64,000 nt of DNA from CAZJHX01 sp964545715 (GTDB taxonomy: Bacteria > Myxococcota_A > UBA9042 > GCA-2863065). A model generated the notes under the pieces. The model saw nothing but the letters and a program-made list of their open reading frames with translations. It made no database searches and had not been told where the DNA came from. The first letter of the stretch is position 1; each line of letters starts with the position of its first letter. The stretch covers positions 11,732-75,731 of the forward strand of contig CAZJHX010000029.1 of NCBI GenBank assembly GCA_964545715.1, read 5' to 3'. Below are positions 24,401-36,400 of the stretch, in pieces. A program made the translations under genes and the position numbers.

Positions 24401-27400
24401 CGGGCGCGGTCGGAGAGGCGCAGCGGGCGCTGATCGCGGCGCTGGGCGACCGATACGCCGCGGTCCGAGAGGCGGCGCTCACTGCGCTGCATGCGATTGG
24501 CTGGCGCGCAGAGGGCCCCCTGGCGGAGGCGCTCGTGGCGCTGGCGCAGCAAGACTGGAAGGGCCTGGCCGCGATCGGCGCCCCGGCGATCCCGCTCCTG
24601 GCTCAGGTCGCCGCAGAGCGTGGAGCAGACGCGCCCAGCGTCCAGCGCCGGATCGGCGCATTGGAGGCCTTGGCGGCCGTCGGTGGGCCGGACACAGCGC
24701 CGGCGCTGGAGCGCTGCCTCGCAGACGAGCATGCGCTCGTGCGGGCAGCCGCGGCGCGGGGGATCGCGTACCGTCACGCCGATGCGGCCGAGTCCGTCCG
24801 CCCGGTACTGCGCACGCTGCTCGTAGAAGATCCGCTGGCCACCGTGCGGGTCGGCGCCGCGATCGCGCTGGGTGCGCTGGGCGATAAGGACGCGGTGGGG
24901 CTCCTGCGGACGGCTGCAGCCGATGATCCCGAGCCCACCGTGCGATTCGCGGCCGCGGAAGCGCTGGCGTCGCCGGCGATCAAGGAGACCAGCTTCCTGA
25001 TCGAGCGGCTGACGGACGCGCAGGCGGAGACGCGGATGGCCGCCGCCGACGCGCTCGGCCGCAGCGACGACACGCGGGCGATCGACCCGCTGATCGCGGC
25101 GATGGGCGACGCGGACGCGGGTGTGCGCGACGCCGCCACTCGTGCCCTGGAGCAGCTGGGCTGGATGCCGCTTGGCGTACGCGGCGCGGTCGGCGACGTG
25201 GGTTACTCGCGCTGGGCCACGCGCGGAGAGACCGAGACGCGCACGGGCACGACGGACCAGAAGGCGGCGCTGACGAAGGACCTGAGCGATCCGTCCGCAG
25301 GCGTGCGGCGCTGCGCCGTGGAGGCCCTCGGGCGGTGGAAGGACGAGGCCCTGTTCGCGACGGTGCTTCCGATGCTGCACGACGCGGACCGGCACGTCCG
25401 GACGGAGGCGGCCATCGCGCTGGCGCTGCTCGGCCAGGCCCCGACCGACGGGCGAGACGGCGCGCTTACGGCCGTCGCGTTGGGCCGCATGAGCGAGGCG
25501 GCGGCGCTGGGCGATGCGGCCGGACCGGCGCTGTCGCGTGCCGCGCTGGAGCACGATGACGACGAGCGGGTCGATGCGGTGACCGCGCTCGGCGCGCTGT
25601 CGACCGACGCGGCTGAGACGGCGTTGAGCGCGGCCCTGACGGACGCGGTAGATGCGGTCCGCCTGGCCGCCGCGCGCTCTCTCGGGCGCCTGGCCGCCGG
25701 AGTCCCAGCGCTGACCGCGACGCTGGCGGACGGGAACGCAGCCGTCCGAAACGCCGCGGCGAGCGCGCTGGCGGACTGCGGAGCGGCGGGCTGGAAGGCT
25801 CTGGAGGCGGGCTGCGACCGCGACGAGGACGCCGCGCGCGAGGCCGCGTGCGTTGGATTAGGCGCAACCGGCGACGCCAAGGCGGGAGCTCGGCTTGCGC
25901 AGCGCTTGAGCTCTGACTCGGCGGCCGCGGTGCGGCTGGCAGCGGCGCGCGCGCTGGGCCTGGCGGTCGACGCAAAAGCCGGTGCGGCGGCGTTGGTCAG
26001 CGCCCTGGCCGGCGATGACAGCAGCGATGTCCGGCTGGCGTCGGCGCTGGCCCTGGCACCGTACGGACCCAAGGTGGCCGAGACGCCCCTGATCGACTCG
26101 CTGGCCGATGCGTCCCGCCGAGTGCGTGAGGGGGCCCTGCAAACCCTGGCGCAGCTGGGCTGGATGCCTCAAGACGAGATGGCGGAGGCCGTCGTGGCGT
26201 TGGCCAAAGAGGATTGGCCGGGCCTGGCGCGCGTTGGCGAGACGGCGATTCCGATTCTGAGTCGGGTCGTACGCGAGGCCGGCAAAGACGCGGGCAGCGT
26301 GGACCGGCGTGTCGGCGCGATCGTGGCGCTGTCATCCATGGGCAGCAAGAGCGCGCTCGCAGCCGTCGACGCGGCGCTGCTGGATGTGGCCGGACCCGTG
26401 CTTGTGGCGGCCTCACGCGCGCTCGGGCGTCACAGCGCGCTCGCGAGCGCGGCCGCGCGACCAAAGCTGCGGTCGCTGCTGGACGACCCGCGCAAGGCCG
26501 TTCGCATCGAAGCAGCCGTGGCGCTGGGCCAGATCGGCGACGGCGACGCAGTGCCGAAGCTGACCGAGCTGTGCACCGAGGATCCCGAGGCAGAGGTTCA
26601 GCTGGCCGCCTCCACGGCTCTTGCCAGCCCGACGCTTAAGCAGACGGACTTCCTGGTCGGGCAGCTGTCGTCGCCCACCGTGGCGGTGCGGGTTGCGGCG
26701 TGCGCGGCGCTTGGCGCCAGCGAAAACCCCGAGGTGATCGATCCGCTGATCGGCGCCCTGGGGGACGCTGTCTCGACGGTGCGTGTCGTCGCCGCTGCGG
26801 CGCTGGAGAAGCTGGGCTGGACGCCGGTCGGTGTGCGCTCAGAGATCGGCGCCGCCGGATACGGGCGCTGGCTGCTGAAGTCCGAGGCGGAGAGCGAGTT
26901 TGGCGCGGAGCGGGATCAGCGCGCGCTGCTGGCCGCGCAGCTGGGCTCGGGCGACGCGATCGCCAGGCGCGCCGCGCTGGAGGCGCTCACCCGGATCGGT
27001 GACGCAGGCGGCGCGGAGCTGGTCTACGGCTTGCTGGACGACGCGCATTGGCTGGTCCGACGCGAGGCTGCGCAGACGCTGCTAGCGCTTGGCGCCATTT
27101 CGGACGTGACACCGACCTTCTCGGGCCCGGCTGCGCCTGCAAAGCCGGCCAAGGGCAAAAAGGGCAAGACCAAGACCAAGACCAAGACCAAGACCAAAGC
27201 AGACGCGGTCGAGCCGGCGGTGCCGGAGGCGGCTCGGCGCGCCATCGCGACGTACGCGGCGCTTGGCCGCATGGATGAGGCGGCGGCCTTCGGCGTCCCG
27301 GCCATCGACGCGCTGACGCGGGCCGCGGCAGAGCAGCCGTCCGACGAGCGCATCTCGGCCTGCCGGGCCCTGGGCGCGATGGCGGTCCGGCTGCGCGCGG

Positions 27401-30400
27401 ACGCCGGGGAGACCACTGAGCCGCTGAAAGCCCCGCTGAGCCGGTCGATCGTCGGCATGTCCGCAGCGCTGAAGCACACCGACGCTGAAGTGCGTATCGC
27501 CGCGGCCCAGGGCCTCAGTGATACGGGTGTGGCGGAAGCGTCCGCGCCACTGACCGCAGCACTGGCGGACCCCGACTCCGCGGTGCGTTCGGGGGCGGCG
27601 GCTGCGCTGGCGACGCTGGCTCCGGCCGGACACGCGGCGCTGATCGACAGCCTGGGCAGCGACCGCGACGAGGTCAGGGAGGCCGCCCTTTGGGGTCTGC
27701 AGCCCATCGTGGCCGACGTGGACGCCGGACCGATGCTGACCGTGCTTGCCGACGACCCCGAAGACAGCGTCCGGCTGGCGGCGGCGACCGCGCTGGCCGG
27801 CAGTGGAGAGACCAGTGGGCTGATCGCGGCGCTTCACACGGACGGCGACGAGCGGGTCCGAGCGGCGGCGGCCACATCGCTGGGAACCACGTCTGGCGAC
27901 GCCGCTGTGCAGGATGCGCTTATCGCGGGGCTGGCCGACCGCTACTCAGAGGTCCGCGACGCGGTGTTGGAGTCGCTGCACGCGACAGGCTGGAGGGCGG
28001 TAGGCCCCATGGCGGAGGCGCTGATCGCCCTCGCCCGCCAGGACTGGACCGAGCTTGCCGCGCTGGGCGAAGCGGGCACGCCGATGCTGGCGCGCGTGGC
28101 TGCCGAGCGCGGAACGGACATCCCAAGCGTGCAGAGGCGGGTCGGGGCCCTGGACGCGCTGGCGACGCTCGGTGGCCCGGCGACGGCGAGCGCCTTGGCT
28201 GCCGGCCTCTCCGACGAGCACGCGCTGGTTCGCGCCGCAGCGGCGCGCGGGCTCTCGCGGCCCGACACGGGAGCCGGCGCCGAGGTGCTGCCCGCGCTGC
28301 GCACGCTCGTGGCTACGGACCCCGTCGCCAAGGTACGCACGGCCGCGGCGACCGCCCTTGGCGCGGCCGGTGACAAAGAGGCGGTGTCGATCCTGCGGTC
28401 CGTGGCCGAGAGCGATCGCGACGCGACAGTCCGCTTTGCCGCCGCGGAGGCGCTGGCGATGCCGGCGATCCGCGAGACCTCGTTCCTGGTAACGAGGCTG
28501 TCGGACGCCTCGGCTGAGATACGCGCGGCGGCGGCTGAGTCGCTCGGTGACTGCGAAGATCCGAAGGCGATCGAGCCACTGATCGGGGCGATGGGCGACG
28601 CGGACGCGCTCGTCCGTGACGCCGCCCAAAGAGCGCTGGCGAAGCTGGGCTGGATGCCGCTGGGCGTCCGCGCCGACGTCTCCGAGGTCGGCTATTCGCG
28701 TTGGGCCGGCCAAGCCGAGCTCGAGACGCGCACAGGCGTGACCGGCGACCAGGTTGGGGCTCTGCTGGTCGACGTGAAGGACGATGACGCGCGCATCCGG
28801 CGGTGTGCGGTCGAGGCGCTGGGGCGGTGGAAGGACGCCGAGCTGTTCGCTGCAGTGCGGCCGCTGCTGGACGACAAGAACCGCTTTGTGCGGACCGAGG
28901 CGGCCATCGCGCTGGGCCTGCTAGGTGGCGCGCCGACGGCGAGCGAAGACGGCGCCCTGTCGTATGTGGCGCTGGGTCGCATGCAACAGGCGGCCGCGCT
29001 GGGAGACGTCGCGGCGCCGGCGCTGGGACGTGCCGTGCGCGAGCACGCGCTGGACGACCGAGTCGCGGCGGCCGAGGCCCTGGGTGGACTGAGCGCCAAG
29101 GCCGCTGAAGCCGCGCTGTTGGCCGGTTTGACCGATGCGGTCGCGCTGGTGCGCGCCGAGGCTGCCGCCGCGCTGGGGCGGGTCGGCGCGGGTGTCGACG
29201 GTCTCGCAACGGCGCTGAGCGACGCCTCGAGCCCGGTGCGACTGACGGCGGCCGGCGCACTGGCTGCGTGCGGCAAAGCAGGCGCTGCTGCCCTTCTGAG
29301 TGCATGCGAGAGTGAGGACGCCGGAGCACGAGCGGCGGCATGTGCGGGTCTGGCGATCGGCAAAGACCCAGAGACGGCGCCCGCGCTGGTGACGCTGCTG
29401 AGCAGCGACGCGGAGGCCGTGGTGCGCGCGTCCGCCGCGACGGCGCTGGCCGATGTGGTGGAGCCCAAAGCGGGCGGCGCGGCCCTGGCGGCGGCGCTGG
29501 CAGACGACGACGCAAGCCAAGTGCGCATCGCCGCGGCGAGCGCCCTGCAGGCGTACGGGGCCAAGGTGGCTCAGCAGCCGCTTGTCGACGCGTTGGGCGA
29601 CGCGTCTCGCGGCGTGCGACGGGCGGTGCTGTCCGCGCTGTCGGCGCTCGGGTGGGCGCCCAAGGACGACCTGGCCGCCGTGATCGTGGCGCTCGCGCGT
29701 GAGGACTGGGCGTCGCTGGCGCGCCTGGGCGAGATCGCCGTACCGATTCTGGGGCGCGTCGTCGGGGAGAAGGGCGACGATCTCGGCAGCATTGACCGCC
29801 GCGTCGGCGCGATCGAGGCCCTGTCGAGCGTCGGTACAAAGGCGGCTATCGCCGCGATCACGCCCGCTGTACGGGATGTCGCCGGGCCGGTGCTGGTCGC
29901 CGCCAGCCGAGCCCTGGGACTGAATGCCTCGCTGGCCGATCCGGCTGTGCGGCCACACCTGCGCTACCTGCTGGCGGACCCGCGCAAGAAGGTCCGAGTC
30001 GACGCCGCGGTAGCGTTGGGCCAGCTGGGCGACGAAGACGCGATCTCGAAGCTCTCGACGATGTGCGTGGACGACCCGGATCCCGAGGTGCGGCTGGCGG
30101 CGTCTTCGGCGCTCGCAAGTCCGACTCTGAAGCAGACCGGCTTCCTTGTGCAGCAGCTGCTCTCTCCGGATGCCGAGGTCCGCGCCGCGGCGTGCACGGC
30201 CCTGGGCCGCAGCGAGGACCCGGAGGTCATCGACCCGCTGATCGGCGCCATGGGCGATGCGGTGGCGCGCGTTCGCGCGGCCGCGGCGGCCGCGCTGACC
30301 GAGCTGCATTGGACGCCGGTCGGCGTGCGCGGCGAGATCGGAGATGCCGGCTACGGCCGGTGGCTGCTCAAGTCGGAGCTGGAGGCGGACCACGGCGCCG

Positions 30401-33400
30401 CGGACCAGCAGGCGTCGCTGCTGGGCGCCCAGCTGAAGTCGGGTGATGCGCCGGCACGACGATCCGCGCTGGAGGCGCTGGCGCGTGCGGGAGCGGATGT
30501 TGCGACCGCGGCGGTCGTGCCGCTGCTGGACGACGAGCACTGGTCGGTGCGCCGCGAAGCCGCCGAGACGCTGGCGTCGCTGGGCGTGCTGCCGCCGGCG
30601 CCGGACGGATTCTTCGGCGTCCCGAGACTGATCGAAGCACCGCCCCCGCCGGAGCCGGAGACGCCCCCGGAGGAGGAGGCGAAAAAGCCGAAGAAGGGCA
30701 AGAAAGCCAAAAAGGCGAAGAAGGCCGAGCCGGCGCCCGCTGAGCCAACCGGGGACGAGGCCCCATCGGTGCCGATGATCGTGGACATCCCGCCGGTGCC
30801 GCCCCAGGCCGGTCGTGCGGCCCTGGCGCTGGTGGCCCTGGGCCGCATGTCCGAAGCGGCGCGGCTTGGCGTACCCGCGCTGAAACCGCTGGCCCGGGCG
30901 GTGGCCGAGCAGCCGATTTCAGAGCGCCATGCCGCGGCTGAGGCGCTGAGCTGGTTGGCGATCACGCTGCGCGCGGAGGCCGGCGAGGCCGCAACCGAGG
31001 CCGTGGAGCCCCTGTTGTCCGAGGTGAGCGCCGGCCTGGCGGTCGGACTCCAGGATGACGAGACCGTCGTTAGAGTCGCTTGCGCGACGGCGCTGGGCGC
31101 CGCCGGTCAGACAGCGGGGTCTGTCGCAGCGCTGGCGGGCTCTTTGCCTGACGAGGACGAGGGCGCACGTGCGGCGGCGGCCAACGGGCTGGCGGCCCTG
31201 GGCGAGGCCGGCGCGACCGCGCTCAACCAGGCGCTTGCGCACAAACAGGCCGTAGCACGAGCAGCGGCCGCTACTGCGCTGGCCAACGTGCCGTCCGCGG
31301 CGGACCGCGACCAGCTCAGCGCGCTGCTGGCGGGCGACGCCGACGTGTCTGTCCGCGTGTGCGCAGCCAGCGCTCTTGCGGCGACGGGTCACGGTCCTAT
31401 CGGCGTGCTGGCCGCCGCGGTGGCCGGTGATGAGGACGAGCGGGTACGAACCGCGGCGGCCGTCGGACTGGGACAGGCAGCCACGATCGAGCCCACGGAC
31501 GCCGCTGCGGCGACGGCTGCCCAGGGTGCGCTGATCAGCGCGCTGGGCGACCGCTTCTCGGACGTACGAGAGGCGGCGCTGGCCTCGCTGGCGCAGATCG
31601 GATGGCGGCCGGAGGGCGTGATGGCCGAGGCCCTGGTGCTGCTCGCCCGGCAGGACTTCCGCGGGCTGGGTGGGCTGGGCAAACCGGCAACGCCGCTGCT
31701 GGTCGGCGTGGTCCGCGAGAGAGGGTCGGACCCCGCGAGCCTGGAGCGGCGGACCGGGGCGATCGATGCGCTCAGCCGGATCAGCGGCCCGGACACGGTG
31801 GCGGCGATCGAGAGCGCGCTGGCCGACGAGCACGCGCTGGTGCGCGCGGCGGCGGCGAAAGCCATCGGCCGCAGACACGCCGATGCCGCACCCTCGGCCC
31901 GACCGATTCTGAGGGCGCTGCTGGCCAATGATGGCGTTGCCGGGGTGCGTATCGCTGCCGCCCTCGCGCTGGGGCTGCTGGGCGACATGGACGCGGTGAC
32001 CCTGCTGCGCAATGCCGCCGAGCAGGACCGTGACGTGACCGTGCGCTTCGCCGCAGCGGAGGCGCTGGCGTCGCCGGCCATCAAGGAGACCACGTACCTG
32101 ATCGCCAGCCTGAGCGACCCGGTCGCCGGACGGCGGGCGGCGGCCGCAGAGGCGCTGGGCGACAGCACCGACACCAGCGCGATCGACCCGCTGATCATCG
32201 CGCTGGGCGACGCGGATGCCGGCGTACGCGACGCGGCGCAGCGCGCGCTGGAGAAGCTTGGGTGGATGCCACTGGGTGTTCGGGCCGATGTGGCTGATAC
32301 CGGATATGCGCAGTGGGCTTCGCGCGCCGCTATCGAGGCACGGACCGGGACGAGCAACGACCAGAAGAAGGCGCTGGCCCTGGAGGTCAAGAGCACGGAC
32401 GCCGCGGCACGGCGCTGCGCGCTGGAGGCGCTGGGGCGCTGGAAGGACGCGGCGCTCTACGACGTGGTTGTGCCGCTGCTGGACGACGCCAACCGCCATG
32501 TCCGCGCAGAGGCGGCCATCGCGCTGGGCCTGCTGGGCGGTGCGCCGACGACGGGCGCCAACGGCGCGCTGGCGCTGGTGGCGATGGGACGGATGCGCGA
32601 GGCGGCCGCACTTGGCGACGTCGCCGGACCAGCCTTGTCACGCGCAACTCGCGAACATCGGCTGGCCGAGCGCACGGCGGCCGCTCAGGCGCTGGGCGTG
32701 CTGAGCGCAGCCGTCGCCGAGGCGGCGCTGTGTGAGGCCATCGCGGATGATGTCGCCGAGGTGCGGCTGACCGCGGCCAGCTCGCTGGCACGGATAGGCG
32801 CCGGCGTGCCTGCGCTGTCGACCGCGCTGACCGACAGCGTTCGGCAGGTCCGATGCGCTGCTGCGGCGGCGCTGGCGCGTTGCGGCAAGGATGGCGCGGT
32901 CGCTCTCATCGGTCTGTGTGGTGCACCGACGGCTGAGGCTCGTGAGGCGGCCTGCCTCGGCCTGAGCACGGTAGATGACGCAAAAGCGGCCGCTGCGCTG
33001 GCGGAGCGGCTGGACCGCGACGACACCGCGATGGTGCGTGTCGCCGCGGCTACCGCATTGGAATCGGCCGGACCGGCGACCCGGAAAGCTGGCGGCCCGG
33101 CGCTGGTGGCGGCCCTGGACTGCGACGAGCACAGCGTGGTCCGCGCGACGGTGGCACGCGCGTTGGTCGCATATGGGGCGGGCACGGCGCAGGAGCCGCT
33201 GATCCGCGCGCTGGGAGACAGCTCGCGAACCGTGCGCCAGCAGGTGCTGGAAGCCCTGGCGGCGCTGGGCTGGGTGCCGGCGGACGACATGGCGACCGCG
33301 GTGGTCGCGCTGGCGCGAGAGGACTGGCCGGCGCTGGCCCGCCTCGGTGAGACGGCACTGCCGATGCTGGCGCGAGTCGTGCGCGAGCGGGGCGGCGACG

Positions 33401-36400
33401 CCGGCAGCGTGGATCGCCGCGTCGGAGCTGTGAACGCGCTGGCCACCATCGACGAGGCCGCGGCTGTCAGCGCGATCGAGCCCGCGCTTCAGGACGTGGC
33501 GGGGCCGGTCCTGACCGCGGCCGCGCGGGCGATCGGCTTGCGCGCAGCCGCCGCCCCATCCACGGTCATGCCGCCCCTGCGCGAGCTGCTGGGTGACCCC
33601 AGACCCAAGGTGCGCATCGAGGCGGCCGTTGCGCTGGGCCAGCTGGGTGACAGCGACTCAGTGTCCCTGTTGACGGCGCTGGCCGAGTCCGATCCGTCCG
33701 CGGAGGTGCGCCTGGCCGCCGCCGCGGCGCTGGCCAGCCCGCAGCTGAAGCAGACGGGCTTCCTGGTACAGCAGCTGGGTGCGGCGCAGCCCGATGTTCG
33801 CGAGGCGGCCTGCCGCGCACTGGGCGACAGCGAGGATCCGGACGTCATCGACCCGCTGATCGGGGCGCTGGGCGACGCGGTGGCCGCGGTGCGCGCTGCG
33901 GCATCAGCCTCCCTGGAGAAGCTGGGCTGGACGCCGCTGGGCGAGCGCGGCGAGACCGCGGACAGCGGGTACTCCCGGTGGCTGCTCAAGTCGGAGTTGG
34001 AAGCGCTGCACGGCATCGCGGGTCAGCCGCAGATCACGCTGATCGAGGCGCAGCTCGGAGCGGGAGATGCCCAGGCGCGCCGGTCCGCACTGGAAGCCCT
34101 GGCCCGGGCGGGAGCCGTACAGGCCGAGGCGGTGGTGCTCAGACTGCTGGACGATGCGGACGCGCTGGTTCGCCGAGAGGCCGCGTTGACGCTGGCGGCG
34201 CTGGGCCTGTTGCCGCAGGCGCCCGACGGACTGTTCGGGATGCCGCAGCCCGCCGCAGCCGCGGTGGCGGCCCCCGAGCCCGAGGCGGAGAAACCGGCCA
34301 AGGGCAAGAAGGCCAAGGCCAAGAAGGGCAAGAAGGCGGAGCCGGAGCCGGAGCCCGCAGCAGCCGAGCCTGAGGCGCCGGCGATCCCGCCGGCCGCCGT
34401 GCACGCGTCTCTGGCGCTGGTCGCGCTGGGCCGAATGGATGAGGCAGCCGCGCTTGGTGTACCGGCGCTGGCGCCCCTGGTGCGCGCCATCCGAGAGCAG
34501 GTCCCGGATGAGCGACGCGCCGCGGTAATCGCGCTGGGCTCGTTAGCGACAGCTGTGGTGGAGACAGCCGGCGCGGAAGCCGGCGCGGCGCTGTTGGGCC
34601 ACTGTGCAGATGGGCTGGCTGCCGGCGTTCAGGACGACGACGTAGAGGTCCGTTTGGTGGCCGCTGGCGCCCTGGCGCGCGTGGGTGGGCTGGAGCAGTC
34701 CACGAGCGCACTGGTCGGCGCCCTCGGCGACACCAACGCAGCTGTTCGCGCCAGAGCTGCGGCGTCGTTGGCGACCGCCGGCGAGCTGGGCGCGGCAGCG
34801 CTGAATACGTGCCTGGCGGACGAGACCGCGACCGTCAGGGCGGCGGCTGTGGCGGCGCTGCGAGCCATTCCGGGGCTGGCCTCGGCGGACGTGGTCGGCG
34901 GACTGGTCGCGGGCGACCCCGACAAGTTTGTGCGGCGGACGGCTGCCGCGACGTTGGGCGCGATCGGCGCCGAAGGGACGGATGCGTTGGCGCAGGCGCT
35001 GCGCCTGGATCCCGATGAAGCCGTGCGGGCCGCTGCAGCCACGGCGCTGGCATCAGCCGCCTCTGACGGCTCCCGGCGGGACGACGCTCAGAAGGCGCTG
35101 ATCAGCGCGCTGGGTGACCGCTTCAACGACGTACGTGACGCGGCGCTGGCGTCGTTGAAGGCCATCGACTGGCGGCCCGAGGGCGCCATGGCCGAGGCGC
35201 TGGTCGCGCTGGCACGCGAGGACTGGCCGGCGCTGGGCGAGCTTGGCGACGTCGGCTTGCCGCTGCTGGTTCGGGTCACGGGTGAGCAAGGTCTCGATCC
35301 GGCCAGCGTCAGCCGCCGCATCGGCGCCTTGAGCGCGCTGGGCGAGGTAGGCGGGGCCGAGGCGACCGCGGCGCTCGAGGCCGGGTTGAACGACGAGCAT
35401 GCGATGGGTCGCGCGGCAGCGGCGCGGGGGATTCTGCGTAACCCGAAGACTGCGTCGGCAGACGTCCTGGTGCGCCTGCGCGAGCTGCTGCAGAGTGACC
35501 CCATCGCCAAGGTGCGGGTTGCCGTGGCGATCGCGCTGGGTGTGCTCGGCGACAAGAAAGCGGTTGGGCTGCTGCGGACTGCGGCCGAGAACGACCCGGA
35601 TCTAACTGTGCAGTTTGCGGCGGCGGAGGCGCTTGCGTCGCCTGCGATCCGCGAGACCGACTTCCTGACGGAGCGCCTGACCGATCCCGACGCGGAGGTG
35701 CGCGCGGCGGCCGCAGAGGCGTTGGGTCCCAGTGAGGACCCGAGCGCCGTCGACCCGCTTATCCGGGCGCTGGGCGACGCTGACGCGCTGGTCCGAGACG
35801 CGGCGCAGCGGTCCCTGGCCATGCTGGGCTGGGTCCCGCTCGGGGTCCGCGCCGAGATCGCCGACGTGGGCTACTCCCGCTGGGCGACGCGCACCGAGCT
35901 GGAGGCCCGAACGGGCGTGGCGGGGGACCAGAAGAAGGCGCTGGCCGTCGACGCCACCAGCGACGACGCGGCCGTGCGCCGTTGCGCGGCGGAGGCGCTG
36001 GGTCGTTGGAAGGACACGGCGCTGTACGACGTCGTGCGGCCGCTTCTGGATGACCCGAACCGCTTCGTGCGGGCCGAGGCAGCCATCTCGCTGGGCCTGT
36101 TGGGCGGCGCACCGACGACAGGTGCGGAGGGCGCGCTGGCGTTTGTCGCTCAGGGCCGGATGGCGGCGGCGGCGGCGCTGGGCGCGGTGGCGGCGGCACC
36201 GCTGGCTCGCGCGGTTCGTGAGCACGCCTTTGATGAGCGGGCTGAGGCGGCCGAGGCGATGGCGGCGTTGGAGCCTAAGGCGGCCCAGGCCGCGCTGTCG
36301 GACGCGCTGGGCGACGACGTGGCGCTGGTGCGGCGTGCGGCGGCGCAGTCGCTGGGCCGGCTGCAGACCGGGATCGATGCGCTGGCGACCGCCCTTGCCG

